Source: Nocardiopsis terrae (lineage in GTDB: Bacteria; Actinomycetota; Actinomycetes; Streptosporangiales; Streptosporangiaceae). Taken from it: 64,000 nt of DNA. Of this stretch, positions 53,302-63,513 are shown piece after piece; positions within the stretch are counted from its first letter, which is position 1, and each line of letters begins with the position of its first letter. The stretch is from the NCBI RefSeq assembly GCF_014651695.1, contig NZ_BMXJ01000005.1:387415-451414 (forward strand), in the 5' to 3' direction. The notes under the pieces were generated by a model that worked only from the letters and a program-made list of their open reading frames with translations, had not been told where the DNA came from and ran no database searches. Made by a program: the position numbers and the translations under genes.

Positions 53302-54321
53302 ATGTCCACTCTTCCCGACACCGCGGCGCCCTCCGCCCCAGCCCCGGCAGCTCCGACCCCGAACCGCGTTCCGTTCCCGGGCTGGCGTGCCAAGTTCGTA
53401 CTCCTCGCACTCATCTGGGGGATGAGTTTCGTCCTGATCAGGACCGGCGCCGAGGTCCTCGCCCCGGTCCAGCTCTCCCTGGGCCGCATGGCCACCGGCG
53501 CCCTGCCCCTGCTCGCGGTCCTGTTCCTGCGCGGCGGACGCCTACCGTCCTCGCCCCGGCTGTGGGGGCACGTGTTCGTGGCCGCCCTGCTGCTGAACAC
53601 CGTCCCCTTCACCCTGTTCGGGTACGCCGGACAGCTCATCCCGTCCGCGCTGATGGGGATCGTCAACGCCTCGACCCCGCTGTTCGGGGTGGTGTTCGCG
53701 ATGCTGATCCTGTCCGACGAGCGCCCCGACCGCGGCCGCGTCCTCGGGCTCGGCATCGGCTTCCTCGGTGTCCTCACCGTCTTCGGGGTGTGGAACTCCC
53801 TGGCCGAGGTGAACGTGGCCGACGACGACGCCCTGCTGGGGATGCTGCTGGTGGTGGCCGCCACCGTCTGCTACGGGATCGGCACCCCCTACCTGCGCCG
53901 GTTCGTCGCGGGCAGCCCGCACACCGCACTGGAGCTGAGCGCCCTGCAGATGCTGCTCGGCACCCTTCCCCTGCTCGTGGTCGCCCCGCTGACCACCGGC
54001 CTGCCCACCGAGCTGACCTGGCGGGCGGCCCTGGCGGTGACCGCGTTGGGGGTGTTCGGCACCGGGTTCGCCTACATCCTGAACTACGCGGTCGTCCGCG
54101 CGGCCGGGGCGACCGTGGCCACCACCGTCACCTACGTGGTCCCGGTGGTGGCGGTCGCCGCGGGGGTCCTCCTGCTCGGCGAGACCCTGAGCTGGAACCA
54201 GCCGCTGGGCGCGGCCGTCATCATCCTGGGCGCGGCCCTGTGCCAGGGGGTCCTACGCGTCCGCCGTCCGGCCCCGGTCGGAGGCGGACGGCGGAGGGAT
54301 CGTGCCCGGGAGGGTGTCTAG
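53302..54321 (+). CDS. DMT-superfamily (EamA) exporter
   Basis: 339 aa with ten predicted helices arranged as two EamA repeats ([20 protein letters not shown] in the first, [20 protein letters not shown] in the second). Family members export amino acids, metabolites or drugs. Its TAG stop overlaps that of rluD on the other strand within a CTAG palindrome. Confidence 0.92.
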   Translation: MSTLPDTAAPSAPAPAAPTPNRVPFPGWRAKFVLLALIWGMSFVLIRTGAEVLAPVQLSLGRMATGALPLLAVLFLRGGRLPSSPRLWGHVFVAALLLNTVPFTLFGYAGQLIPSALMGIVNASTPLFGVVFAMLILSDERPDRGRVLGLGIGFLGVLTVFGVWNSLAEVNVADDDALLGMLLVVAATVCYGIGTPYLRRFVAGSPHTALELSALQMLLGTLPLLVVAPLTTGLPTELTWRAALAVTALGVFGTGFAYILNYAVVRAAGATVATTVTYVVPVVAVAAGVLLLGETLSWNQPLGAAVIILGAALCQGVLRVRRPAPVGGGRRRDRAREGV

Positions 54322-55244
54322 TCCTCGCGGAGCTTGTCCACGGCGGCTTCCAGATCGTCGGGGTAGGGGCTGGAGAACTCCACCGGGCGGTGCTCGGTGG
54401 GGTGGTCGAAGCCCAGTCGTACCGCGTGCAGCCACTGGCGGCGCACGCCCAGCCGTTCGGCCAGGGTGGGGTCGGCACCGTAGAGGTGGTCACCCACACA
54501 GGGGTGGCGCAGCGCAGCCATGTGCACCCGGATCTGGTGGGTCCGACCCGTCTCCAGCTTGATCTCCAGCAGGCTGGCGGCCCGGAAGGCCTCCTGGGTG
54601 TCGTAGTGCGTCACCGAGGGGCGGCCGCCCGCGACCACGGCCCAGCGTCCGTCCCCCGCGGGGTGGCGGTCGATGGGGGCGTCCACGGTGCCCCGGAGCG
54701 GATCCGGGTGGCCCTGGACCAGCGTGTGGTAGCGCTTGTCGACGGTGCGCTCCTTGAACGCCCGCTTGAGCACGCTGTAGGCGGTCTCGCTCTTGGCGAC
54801 CACCATCAGGCCGGTGGTGTTGGCGTCCAGGCGGTGCACGATGCCCTGGCGTTCGGCGGCCCCGCTGGTGGCCAACTGCACGCCGGAGGCCAACAGACCC
54901 TCCAGCACGCTGGGTCCGGTCCAGCCGACCGTCGGGTGCGCGACCACGCCGACCGGCTTGTCCACCACGATGATGTCGGTGTCCTCGTGCACGATCCGCA
55001 TGCCGGGAACGGCCTCGGCGCGAGGCACCGGGGCGGTGGGCGGCGGCGGGAGGGTGACCTCCAGCCAGGCCCCGGCCTGCACCCGGTCGGACTTTCCCGC
55101 CTCGGCACCGTCGAGGAGGACGCCGCCGTCCCCGATCAGCTCCGCGGCCCGGGTTCGGGAGAGACCGAACATCCGCGCGATCGCGGCATCGAGCCGGTCG
55201 CCTTCCAGACCGTCTGGGACGGGGAGGCTCCTCGTGTCACTCAT
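54318..55244 (-). CDS. rluD: RluA/RluD-family pseudouridine synthase
   Basis: 308 aa. An S4 RNA-binding domain ([20 protein letters not shown]) precedes the catalytic domain with the Asp in [19 protein letters not shown] and the [20 protein letters not shown] block. It modifies rRNA uridines; the position after lspA is conserved in actinobacteria. ATG 55244 overlaps the lspA stop as ATGA. Confidence 0.93.
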   Translation of the reverse strand: MSDTRSLPVPDGLEGDRLDAAIARMFGLSRTRAAELIGDGGVLLDGAEAGKSDRVQAGAWLEVTLPPPPTAPVPRAEAVPGMRIVHEDTDIIVVDKPVGVVAHPTVGWTGPSVLEGLLASGVQLATSGAAERQGIVHRLDANTTGLMVVAKSETAYSVLKRAFKERTVDKRYHTLVQGHPDPLRGTVDAPIDRHPAGDGRWAVVAGGRPSVTHYDTQEAFRAASLLEIKLETGRTHQIRVHMAALRHPCVGDHLYGADPTLAERLGVRRQWLHAVRLGFDHPTEHRPVEFSSPYPDDLEAAVDKLRED

Positions 55245-55816
55245 GCGCCCTGCCCCTGTTCGTCGTTGCCACCGGTGTCGGAGTCCTTCTTCCGGGCGGG
55301 CTCCTCGTCCGCGACCATCGTCCCGTCCAGGTTGAGACCCCTGAAGGTCAGCAGCACCACCAGGCAGGCTCCGACCACCACGCAGGAGTCGGCGATGTTG
55401 AAGACCGGGAAGTTGCCGACGCTGATGAAGTCGACGACCGCTCCGGTGCCGGGTGTCTCCCCGCGGAAGTAGCGGTCGACGAGGTTGCCCGCGGCCCCGC
55501 CCATCATCAGCCCGAGCGTGACGCCCCACCACAGGCTGCGCACACGCCAGCCGAGGTAGGCGATCACGAGGACCACGAGAGTGGCGATCGCGGTGAACAC
55601 CCAGGTGTAACCGGTGCCGAGCGAGAACGCGGCCCCGGTGTTGTACACCAGTGTGAACTGGACGAAGTTGCCGATGATGTCGAGGCGCTCGCCCTGGGAG
55701 AAGGCGGCCAGCACCCACTCCTTGGTGAGGAGGTCGGCGACGATCGCGATGAGCGCGACCAGCAGCAGGATCAGGTACCTGCGCGGCCGGGCGGCGGTGT
55801 TGTCGGTCGTGGTCAT
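55241..55816 (-). CDS. lspA: Signal peptidase II (lipoprotein)
   Basis: 191 aa membrane aspartic protease that cuts lipoprotein signal peptides after Lgt has acted. Four helices, with the catalytic Asp residues in [11 protein letters not shown] and [19 protein letters not shown] is the third signature. A polar 30-residue tail follows. It completes the pair with lgt at 3.4 kb. Confidence 0.95.
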   Translation of the reverse strand: MTTTDNTAARPRRYLILLLVALIAIVADLLTKEWVLAAFSQGERLDIIGNFVQFTLVYNTGAAFSLGTGYTWVFTAIATLVVLVIAYLGWRVRSLWWGVTLGLMMGGAAGNLVDRYFRGETPGTGAVVDFISVGNFPVFNIADSCVVVGACLVVLLTFRGLNLDGTMVADEEPARKKDSDTGGNDEQGQGA

Positions 55817-55845
55817 GTTGCTGTCCCCGGAGGGCTCTACCTCAG

Positions 55846-56256
55846 TCAGCGACGCTCCTCGCGCTGTTTGCAGGTGACGCACAGGGTGGCGCGCGGAAAG
55901 GCCTGCAGCCGTGCCTTTCCGATGGCCTGACCGCACGAGTCACAGACCCCGTAGGTCCCCGCGTCCATCTGTTCGATCGCCCGCTCGCTCTTGGCGAGCA
56001 GGTCACGAGTATTGTAGGCCAACGCCAGATCGTGTTCGCGTTGGAAGGTCTTGGCGCCGACGTCCGCGGGGTCGTCCCCCGCTCCTTCGACCGGGTCGGT
56101 GAGCCGGTCCGCGAGTTCGTCCTCGCTCTCGCGGAGCTCCTCCCGCTGCGCCGCGATCTCGCTCTGCAACTGGTTCCGGACCTGCGCAAGCTCCTCCGGT
56201 GTCCAGGGGTCCTCCCCCGGCCGGACCGGCAGCGCCGCCGCCTCGGTGGCCTTCAT
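55846..56256 (-). CDS. DksA/TraR-family zinc-finger protein
   Basis: 136 aa with a coiled-coil N-terminal half and the C4 zinc finger CDSCGQAIGKARLQAFPRAT then LCVTCK. DksA-like proteins bind the RNA polymerase secondary channel and modulate transcription. Its place before lspA is typical in actinobacteria. The acidic coiled-coil tip residues of E. coli DksA cannot be confidently matched here. Confidence 0.9.
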   Translation of the reverse strand: MKATEAAALPVRPGEDPWTPEELAQVRNQLQSEIAAQREELRESEDELADRLTDPVEGAGDDPADVGAKTFQREHDLALAYNTRDLLAKSERAIEQMDAGTYGVCDSCGQAIGKARLQAFPRATLCVTCKQREERR

Positions 56257-56432
56257 CGCACTCCCCCTCCACGCGTCCCACGGCCCCCGCGTCCGTTCTG
56301 ATCTGCGGGATCTCCCCCTCGGCAAGGCCGTGAGTGGTGCCGCGAAGCCTAGGCAATCCACCGCCCGGAGGCAATGATCCCGGCGGTGCGTCCACCGAGG
56401 TGACGGGGAACGGCCCGGCGACCTGGGAGCGC

Positions 56433-56957
56433 TCAGAGGGCGCGCCGGTACAGGGCCGTGGGCACCACGAGGGTTCCGCGCAGGATCGTCTCGTCGGCGA
56501 CGGTGCCGGTGTCCCACCAGCCCTGACGCTCGTAGAAGCGCCGGGCACGGGCGTTGGCGACCAGGACCCGCAGGACGGCCTGTTCGGCCGTGCCGTCGGC
56601 CATCGCCTCGTGCAGGGCGCGGGCCAGCTTCCGGTTGGTCCCCGAGCCCCACACCTCGGGCACGGAGTAGAAGGTCTCCAGATCCACCACCGAGCGGTTC
56701 TCGTCCTCGGGGTCGGGGCCCGGCACGAAACCGGCGAAGGCCACCACGGCGCGGTCCTCCTCCGCGACCAGCACCCCGGCCCCGGGAGCGGTGAAGTCGC
56801 CGGTGAGCCGTCTCGACCAGACCCCGGCCAGGCGCCCGGGGTCCAGGTTCTCCAGCGCGTAGTCGGGGATCATCCCGCGGTAGGCGGCCTGCCAGGAGCG
56901 GACGTGCACGCCGGCGATGGCCGGGGCGTCGTCGGGGTGTGCCTCACGGATCCTCAT
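56433..56957 (-). CDS. GNAT acetyltransferase
   Basis: 174 aa. RIREAHPDDAPAIAGVHVRS and WQAAYRGMIPDYALENL are a common GNAT start, VPEVWGSGTNRKLARALHEA is the acetyl-CoA loop, and ARRFYERQGWWDTG ends the fold. Substrate unknown. The open frame upstream of ATG 56957 has no homology. Confidence 0.88.
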   Translation of the reverse strand: MRIREAHPDDAPAIAGVHVRSWQAAYRGMIPDYALENLDPGRLAGVWSRRLTGDFTAPGAGVLVAEEDRAVVAFAGFVPGPDPEDENRSVVDLETFYSVPEVWGSGTNRKLARALHEAMADGTAEQAVLRVLVANARARRFYERQGWWDTGTVADETILRGTLVVPTALYRRAL

Positions 56958-57038
56958 GGAGACCCATCCTGACCGTCGGGGCCGCCCGGTGCCAGGGGTG
57001 GGCCGCTCCGCCCCGGGCGGCCGCGCCCGCACGCACGG

Positions 57039-57299
57039 TCACTCGGCGACGGCGAAGCCGCCGTAGTCCTCGGCGAGCAGCAGCAGGTGGGGCTCGTCGA
57101 AGACCGCCGGGCCGCCGTGCGGGCCCGTCAGCACCTCGATCACCCAGTCCACGTCCTCGGCGTCGTCCTCACCCGCGAGCATGTCCCGGTGTACCCGGCA
57201 GGGCTCGTACCCCTGCTCCAGGAGCTGCTCGGCCAGCTCCTCCGCGTCCTCGCGTTCGGGCAGGGTCACCAGGACCGCGCCCCGCGTGTGCTCCGCCAC
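57039..57299 (-). CDS. Small conserved protein next to ileS
   Basis: 86 aa from GTG 57299 (GAGGGAGC upstream). It folds as a mixed alpha/beta unit: VLVTLPEREDAEELAEQLLE, HRDMLAGEDDAEDVDWVIEV and a Leu-rich LLLLAEDYGGFAVAE. Acidic. I recognise it as an actinobacterial small protein at this location but know no function. Confidence 0.72.
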   Translation of the reverse strand: MAEHTRGAVLVTLPEREDAEELAEQLLEQGYEPCRVHRDMLAGEDDAEDVDWVIEVLTGPHGGPAVFDEPHLLLLAEDYGGFAVAE

Positions 57300-57351
57300 G
57301 GCCGCTCCCTCAACTGATCCGCGGCGCACCTGGCCGCACTGCGTTATCCTG

Positions 57352-57657
57352 ACGGTGTGTCGATGGGGACGAGTAACGCTGGCCCCGACCGGACGGACAC
57401 AGCCTAGAGGCGGCTGGGCCGGCCAAGCGACCCGGGGACGGTGTGAGCCCGGGGGCAACGACCAGCGCGAAGATCACCCCGGAGCAGCCGGAGGAACAGG
57501 TGCCCGCGTGCGTCACGGCGCACCCCAGTAGAACCGGCACGGACCCAACGAAGTGGGATCCGCAGCCGATCCGCCCAGCGGATCCGGTCGCGGCTCCAAG
57601 GAGGGTGGTACCGCGGGGCTCCGCCTCGTCCCTCCGTCAGGAACACCCCTGATGGAG
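57352..57657 (+). promoter_or_regulatory. T-box riboswitch of ileS (translational type)
   Basis: The conserved T-box string AGGGTGGTACCGCGG lies at 57602-57617, near the end of a 300-base structured leader that begins about 57352 with a stem-I-like GGACGAGTAACG. The sequence after it can form CTCCGTCAGG/CCTGATGGAG (57632-57657), a hairpin that buries the GGAG used by ileS. Uncharged tRNA-Ile binding would stabilise the alternative structure and expose that site. T-box control of ileS by this sequestering route is established in actinobacteria. Confidence 0.88.
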
Positions 57658-57669
57658 AAAGGTACGACG

Positions 57670-60600
57670 GTGACCGACGACCCCCGGCCCGAATCCCGCG
57701 CGCTGCCCCAACTGCCCGCCCAGATCGACCTGCCCGCGACGGAGCGCGAGATCCTCGGCCGCTGGTCGAAGGAGAACGTCTTCCAGCGGTCGCTCGACCA
57801 GACCCGCGGCAACGAGAACTGGGTCTTCTACGAGGGCCCGCCCACCGCGAACGGCCAGCCCGGCGTGCACCACGTCGAGGCCCGCGCCTTCAAGGACGTC
57901 TTCCCGCGTTTCCGCACCATGCGCGGCTACCACGTCGATCGCAAGGCCGGATGGGACTGCCACGGCCTGCCCGTCGAGGTCGCCGTGGAGAAGGAACTGG
58001 GCCTGAGCGGCAAGAAGGACATCGAGGCCTTCGGTATCGCCGAGTTCAACGACCGCTGCCGCGAGTCCGTCCTGCGCAACGTGGACGCGTTCACCGCCAT
58101 GACCGAGCGCATGGGTTACTGGGTGAACATGGACGACGCCTACCGCACCATGGACCCGCAGTACGTGGAGTCCGTCTGGTGGGCGCTCAAGCAGATCTGG
58201 GACAAGGACCTGCTCGTCCGCGACTACCGGATCAGCCCCTACTGCCCGCGCTGCGGCACCACGCTCTCCGACCACGAGCTGGCCCAGGGCTACGAGACCG
58301 TCACCGACCCGTCGGTGTACGTGCGCTTCCCGGTGACCTCGGGTCCGCTGGCCTCCCCCGAACACCCCACCTCGATGCTGGTGTGGACCACGACACCGTG
58401 GACGCTGGTGTCCAACACGGCCGTGGCCGTACACCCGGACGTGGAGTACGTGGTGGCCACGGACGGCAACGAGCGGCTGCTGGTCGCCCGTCCGCTGTTC
58501 GAGAAGGTGCTCGGCGAGGGCTGGGAGCTCACCGGCGAGAGCTACGAGGGCGACGAGATGGAGCGCTGGACCTACCAGCGCCCCTTCGACCTCGTGTCCT
58601 TCGACGAACCCGCGCACTACGTCGTGCTCGCGGACTACGTGACCGTCGAGGACGGTACGGGCCTGGTCCACCAGTCCCCCGCCTTCGGCGCCGACGACAT
58701 GACGGTCTGCCGCTCCTACGGCCTGCCGGTGGTCAACCCGGTCCGCCCCGACGGCACCTTCGAGGCCGAGCTCCAGCTCGTGGGCGGGGTGTTCTTCAAG
58801 GAGGCCGACAAGACGCTGGTCCGCGACCTCAGGGACCGTGGCCTGCTCTTCCGCCACCTGGACTACGAGCACTCCTACCCGCACTGCTGGCGCTGCCACA
58901 CCGCGCTCCTGTACTACGCGGTCCCGTCCTGGTACATCCGCACCACCGCGGTCAAGGACGAGCTGCTCGCGCAGAACGACCTCACCAACTGGGTGCCGGA
59001 GAACGTCAAGGAGGGCCGCTTCGGTGAGTGGCTGCGCGGCAACGTCGACTGGGCGCTGTCCCGCAACCGCTACTGGGGCACCCCGCTGCCGATCTGGGAG
59101 TTCCCCGACGGCCGCCAGATCTGCGTGGGCTCCCTGGAGGAGCTGAGCGAGCTCAGCGGCCAGGACCTGTCCAACCTGGACCCGCACCGCCCCTACGTCG
59201 ACGACGTCGTCATCCCCGACCCCGACGCCGATCCCTCACTCCCCGAGGAGGAGCGGGTCGCCCGTCGCGTGCCCGAGGTCATCGACGCCTGGTTCGACTC
59301 CGGTTCCATGCCGTTCGCCCAGTGGGGCGCCCCGCACCGGGACGAGGAGACCTTCGAGGCCAACTTCCCCGCGCAGTACATCTCCGAGGCGATCGACCAG
59401 ACCCGAGGCTGGTTCTACTCGCTGCTCGCGGTGAGCACCCTGGTGTTCGGCCGCAACTCGTTCGAGAACGTGGTGGTACTCGGCCACATCCTCGCCGAGG
59501 ACGGCCGCAAGATGAGCAAGCACCTGGGCAACGTCATGGAGCCCATCCCGGTGATGGACCAGCACGGCGCTGACGCCCTGCGCTGGTTCATGCTGGCCAG
59601 CGGCTCGCCGTGGACGGCCCGCCGCGTCGGCCACTCCGCCCTTGAGGAGATCGTCCGCAAGGTGCTGCTGACCTACTACAGCACCACGTCGTTCTTCACC
59701 CTGTACGCCAACGCCGGGAGCGGCTGGGACCACTCGAAGCTGGCCGACGCCCCGGCCCCGCAGGACCGCCCGCTGCTGGACCGGTGGCTGCTGTCCGAGC
59801 TCAACGAGGTCGTCCGCGACGTCACCGAGGCCATGGACGCCTTCGACACGACCGGGGCCGGGCGCCGTCTGACCGCGTTCGTGGACGACGTGTCCAACTG
59901 GTACGTGCGCCGCTCCCGGCGCCGGTTCTGGGGCGGTGCCGACACCCCGGAGGGCGCTGCGGCCTTCGCGACGCTGTTCGAGGCGCTGGAGACCGTCACC
60001 CTGCTGATGGCCCCCATCGTGCCGTTCCTGACCGAGCACGTGTGGTCGGCGCTGCGCCGCCCGCAGGGCGCGGACTCGGTCCACCTGGCGTCCTGGCCGG
60101 AGGTCCGCGAGGAGCTGATCGACCCCGCTCTGTCGAAGAACATGGCGCTGACCCGTCGTCTGGTGGAGCTGGGCCGGTCCGCCCGTGTGGACTCGGCCAT
60201 GCGTACCCGGCAGCCGCTGGCCCGCGCCCTGGTGGGCGCCCCGGGCTTCACCGAACTGCCGGAGCAGCTGCGCGCCCAGGTGGCCGACGAGCTCAACGTG
60301 GCCCGGCTGGACGCGCTGTCCACCGTCGGCGGCGATCTCGTGGACTACGTGGTCAAGCCGAACTTCCGTGCTCTGGGCAAGCGGTTCGCCAAGCGCACGC
60401 CGCTGGTGGCCAAGGCCATCCAGGCCGCCGACCCTGCTGCCCTGGTCGAGCAGGTGCGCGGGAGCGGCTGGGCCCAGGTACGGGTCGAGGACGAGCCGGT
60501 CGAGGTGAGCGCCGACGAGGTCCTGGTGACCGAGCAGCCCCGTGAGGGTTGGGCGGTGGCCTCCGAGTCCGGGGAGACGGTGGCCCTGGACCTGGAGCTG

Positions 60601-60870
60601 ACCCCGGAGCTGCGCCGGGCCGGTCTGGCCCGCGAGATGGTCCGGATGCTCCAGGAGGCCCGTAAGAACAGCGGCCTGGACGTGTCCGACCGGATCCGCG
60701 TGTGGTGGGCCGCCGAGGACGAGGTCGTCAGGCAGACCCTGTCCGAGCACGGGCGGATGATCGCCGGTGAGGTCCTGGCCGACACCTTCGCGGCCGGGGC
60801 GGGCGAGGACGCCCCGCACTCCGCGGAGTCGGAGGAGTTCGGGGTGGCCTTCACCTTCCGCCGCGCCTGA
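57670..60870 (+). CDS. ileS: Isoleucyl-tRNA synthetase
   Basis: 1066 aa class-I synthetase. The HIGH-type motif is in PTANGQPGVHHVEARAFKD, KMSKS is GRKMSKHLGNVME, and an editing domain (STMLVWTTTPWTLVSNTAVA-type, here TSMLVWTTTPWTL) lies between. I use GTG 57670 because the T-box hairpin's GGAG and an AAAGG precede it; ATG 57652 is in frame six codons earlier but lies inside the hairpin. The C-terminal tRNA-binding region is complete. Confidence 0.95.
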   Translation: MTDDPRPESRALPQLPAQIDLPATEREILGRWSKENVFQRSLDQTRGNENWVFYEGPPTANGQPGVHHVEARAFKDVFPRFRTMRGYHVDRKAGWDCHGLPVEVAVEKELGLSGKKDIEAFGIAEFNDRCRESVLRNVDAFTAMTERMGYWVNMDDAYRTMDPQYVESVWWALKQIWDKDLLVRDYRISPYCPRCGTTLSDHELAQGYETVTDPSVYVRFPVTSGPLASPEHPTSMLVWTTTPWTLVSNTAVAVHPDVEYVVATDGNERLLVARPLFEKVLGEGWELTGESYEGDEMERWTYQRPFDLVSFDEPAHYVVLADYVTVEDGTGLVHQSPAFGADDMTVCRSYGLPVVNPVRPDGTFEAELQLVGGVFFKEADKTLVRDLRDRGLLFRHLDYEHSYPHCWRCHTALLYYAVPSWYIRTTAVKDELLAQNDLTNWVPENVKEGRFGEWLRGNVDWALSRNRYWGTPLPIWEFPDGRQICVGSLEELSELSGQDLSNLDPHRPYVDDVVIPDPDADPSLPEEERVARRVPEVIDAWFDSGSMPFAQWGAPHRDEETFEANFPAQYISEAIDQTRGWFYSLLAVSTLVFGRNSFENVVVLGHILAEDGRKMSKHLGNVMEPIPVMDQHGADALRWFMLASGSPWTARRVGHSALEEIVRKVLLTYYSTTSFFTLYANAGSGWDHSKLADAPAPQDRPLLDRWLLSELNEVVRDVTEAMDAFDTTGAGRRLTAFVDDVSNWYVRRSRRRFWGGADTPEGAAAFATLFEALETVTLLMAPIVPFLTEHVWSALRRPQGADSVHLASWPEVREELIDPALSKNMALTRRLVELGRSARVDSAMRTRQPLARALVGAPGFTELPEQLRAQVADELNVARLDALSTVGGDLVDYVVKPNFRALGKRFAKRTPLVAKAIQAADPAALVEQVRGSGWAQVRVEDEPVEVSADEVLVTEQPREGWAVASESGETVALDLELTPELRRAGLAREMVRMLQEARKNSGLDVSDRIRVWWAAEDEVVRQTLSEHGRMIAGEVLADTFAAGAGEDAPHSAESEEFGVAFTFRRA

Positions 60871-60898
60871 GCGCACGCACACGCCTGGGAGGCGACGG

Positions 60899-60927
60899 AG
60901 GGCCCCGCTCGGCCGAGCGGGGCCCTT
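60899..60927. terminator. Terminator after ileS, bidirectional
   Basis: GGGCCCCGCTCGG and CCGAGCGGGGCCC abut with almost no loop; A precedes and TT follows. It serves the convergent pair ileS and the acidic protein gene. Confidence 0.8.
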
Positions 60928-60945
60928 CGGGCTGTCTGGGGGAGG

Positions 60946-62421
60946 TCAGCCGGAGCAGGAGGAGTCCGGCTGCTTCCTGGGGTCCTCGCCGACCTCGCCG
61001 GCCGGCTCCTCGCCGGTGGTGTCGTCGGCGCCCTCTCCGGTTCCGTCCGCGGTCCGGCCGGGCCGGGACCGCTCCGGGGCGGTCTCCTCCCCGGTCTCCC
61101 GGGTGGCGGGGTCCGGGTCCTCCGTGTCCGAGGCCTCCGCGTCCGGGACGTCCGTGTCCGAGGCGGTGTCGCCCTCGTTGTCGAGAATGGCGGCGTAGGC
61201 CAGGACCGAGTCACCGTCCCCGGCCGCCGCGCCGTCATCGGCGGGGGACCCGTCGGCGGTTCGGTTCCCCTCAGGGGTCCTCTCGGGTTCCTCGGGGGCC
61301 TCGTCGGCCCCCTCCTCCGCGTCCTGCGGCCCCTGGTCCACGTCCTCGGAGGTCCGGACCAGGTCATCGGCGGTGGTGTCCGCCGATGCCGCGGGATCGG
61401 TCTCAGCCGTCTCCCCGTCCCCGGTGGGTCGCTCCTCGTCGCCGGGGTCCCGCGCGGGGGTCTCCCGGGGCTCGTCGACGGATCCGTCCGGCTCGGGCTC
61501 GGTTCGCTCGACGCTCTGCACCGGTTCGGCGTCCGCCACCGGCTCGGAGTACTCGTGGGTGGTCTCTGCCTCAGGCGCGGCCTCTTCGGGGGCCGTGTCC
61601 TGGAGAGCCGCTGTCTGTCGCTCTGCGAGCGCCTCGATGTCCCGGGCCGTGTCCACGGTGGCGGGAGGTCCGTCCTCGCCGGGGGTCAGCCCGTGGTCCC
61701 GGCCGGTCTCGCCGGTGACGGCCGCGGGGATGCGGTAGGCGAACGCCCTACCCGGGTCGTCGGGTTCGGAGGCGTCCCCGGTCTCTTCGGCGCCGTGTGC
61801 GGCGGGTTCCTCCCCGGGGCCCTCTTCCCGGTCCTCGTCCGCGGAGGTTTCTCCGGGCGCTGGAGTCTCCTCGACAGAGGTGTCCTCGGCAGGGGTCGCG
61901 CCGGGCTCGGGTCCGTTCTCCACCGTCTCCGGCCACGCATCGGCCGGAGTGTCGGCCCCGACCGGCGCCTCGTCCCGGAGGGCCGGTTCCGGCCAGCTTC
62001 CGACAGTGGGGGTCTGCCAGCGGGGGATCTCGAACTCCGCTTCCTCTTCCGTCTCGTCGGCGACCGTTCGGTTCCGGTCGCTGACGGGCTGCTCCGAAAC
62101 GGCGGATTCCCGCACCGGCTGGTCAGCCGGTGCGGGTGCGCGCCGAGACTCCTCCGGTTCCCACGCTCGGGCCGGGGCCGTGCCGACCGCGGTGGCGGCC
62201 TCCACGGGGACGGACGCCTTCCCCAAACCGTCCGTCCGTTCCGTGTCCGCTCTTGCCCCGCCGAACCGTCCCTGGATGATCGCGCCCAACAGTAGGAGCA
62301 CGCTCAGCCCGCCGAGTCCCAGGGCGACGTACACCAGGGTGGTCTCGGCGAGGACCAGGGCAGCTGCGATGACGGCGATGGCCGCCAACACCGCCACGGT
62401 GGCGAGGAGGCTAAGGATCAC
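60946..62421 (-). CDS. Membrane-anchored, acidic low-complexity protein
   Basis: 491 aa. Two N-terminal helices (AVLAAIAVIAAALVLAETTL, VYVALGLGGLSVLLLLGAII) anchor a very long acidic tail rich in Glu, Asp, Thr, Pro and Ala without recognised domains. It lies between ileS and divIVA, close to the growth-pole protein gene, but on its own transcript. A polar-growth or scaffold role is conceivable from position alone; I make no call. Confidence 0.78.
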   Translation of the reverse strand: MILSLLATVAVLAAIAVIAAALVLAETTLVYVALGLGGLSVLLLLGAIIQGRFGGARADTERTDGLGKASVPVEAATAVGTAPARAWEPEESRRAPAPADQPVRESAVSEQPVSDRNRTVADETEEEAEFEIPRWQTPTVGSWPEPALRDEAPVGADTPADAWPETVENGPEPGATPAEDTSVEETPAPGETSADEDREEGPGEEPAAHGAEETGDASEPDDPGRAFAYRIPAAVTGETGRDHGLTPGEDGPPATVDTARDIEALAERQTAALQDTAPEEAAPEAETTHEYSEPVADAEPVQSVERTEPEPDGSVDEPRETPARDPGDEERPTGDGETAETDPAASADTTADDLVRTSEDVDQGPQDAEEGADEAPEEPERTPEGNRTADGSPADDGAAAGDGDSVLAYAAILDNEGDTASDTDVPDAEASDTEDPDPATRETGEETAPERSRPGRTADGTGEGADDTTGEEPAGEVGEDPRKQPDSSCSG

Positions 62422-62493
62422 GGGTCGACCAGGGCCTTTACACGTGTGGAGCCGGAGTCTTCAGTTGTTCGGAGCCGCATGGCCGCTGACGGG

Positions 62494-63384
62494 TCAGCGG
62501 CGCTCGTGCGGAACCTCGCCCGGGTGGAAGCCACCGTGCTGGGCGGGCTCGGGCTGGCCGAACGGGTTGCCGCCGGGGCCGTGCTGCTGGAGCGCGGGTG
62601 CCCCGCCGGTCTGGGGAGCCATCGTCTGGAAGCCGCCCGTGGTGTTCGGGTTGGGCTCGACCGGCTTGCCCTCGTCGTTGAGCTCGCGCAGCTGGCGCTC
62701 GAAGTAGTCCTTCAGGCGGCTGCGGTACTCGCGCTCGAAGTCCTTGAGCACGTTGACCTTGTGCTCGAGCTCCTCGCGCTGCTGAACCAGGCTGCCCATG
62801 ACCTGACGGTGGCGCTCCTGGGCGTCCCGGTCGAGGTTCTCCGAGCGGGCGCGGGCCTCACCGATGATCTGGTCGGCCTGGCGGCGGGCCTTGCCGAGGA
62901 TGTCCTCGGACTCGTGGCGGGCGCGGCCGAGGGTCTCGTCCGCCTCACGGCGGGCGTCGGAGATCGCCTGGTCGGCGGTCTGCTGGGCGAGCGCCAGGAC
63001 ACGGGCCGCCGTGTCCATGTTCTCCTCGCCACCCATGGCCAGGTTCGCGCCGGTCATCGCCATCTGCTGCTGCGGCGCGGGCGGCTGGGGCTCGACGGGC
63101 TGCTGCGCCTGGACGGGCTCCGGGCGCATCTGCTCCATCTGCTGCGGCGCCTCGGGGGCCTGCTGCTCCTGGGGCTGCTGGAAGTCCTGCATGCCGGCGT
63201 TGGGGACCTTGCCCCGCAGGCACTCGGCGAGCTTGCCGCGCAGTTCCTCGTTCTCCTGGATCAGCCGGTCCAGCTCGGACTCGACCTCGTCGAGAAAGGC
63301 GTCGACCTCTTCTTCGTCATACCCGGGTCGGAGCCGGGTGGTACTGAACTGCTTGTTCCGCACATCGGCGGGTGTCAGCGGCAT
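62494..63384 (-). CDS. divIVA: DivIVA/Wag31 polar-growth protein
   Basis: 296 aa. The DivIVA N-terminus is intact (MPLTPADVRNKQFSTTRLRP then GYDEEEVDAFLDEVESELDR), followed by a Gln/Pro/Met-rich linker (QQPQEQQAPEAPQQMEQM) and a long C-terminal coiled coil (ARRQADQIIGEARARSENLD, QREELEHKVNVLKDFEREYR). It marks cell poles and directs tip growth in actinomycetes. The long Gln/Pro linker and Gly/Pro/His tail are typical of filamentous genera. Confidence 0.96.
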   Translation of the reverse strand: MPLTPADVRNKQFSTTRLRPGYDEEEVDAFLDEVESELDRLIQENEELRGKLAECLRGKVPNAGMQDFQQPQEQQAPEAPQQMEQMRPEPVQAQQPVEPQPPAPQQQMAMTGANLAMGGEENMDTAARVLALAQQTADQAISDARREADETLGRARHESEDILGKARRQADQIIGEARARSENLDRDAQERHRQVMGSLVQQREELEHKVNVLKDFEREYRSRLKDYFERQLRELNDEGKPVEPNPNTTGGFQTMAPQTGGAPALQQHGPGGNPFGQPEPAQHGGFHPGEVPHERR

Positions 63385-63513
63385 GTTCGTCTCCTTGGCG
63401 CGCTTGGAGTCTGTCCGTAGGGACGCTACCTGATCGTGACCTTACGGCAATCCAGATCATGACCAAGACCACATATCGGAATCAGGGGCTGTCTTTTCCG
63501 CCCCCGACCTCCT

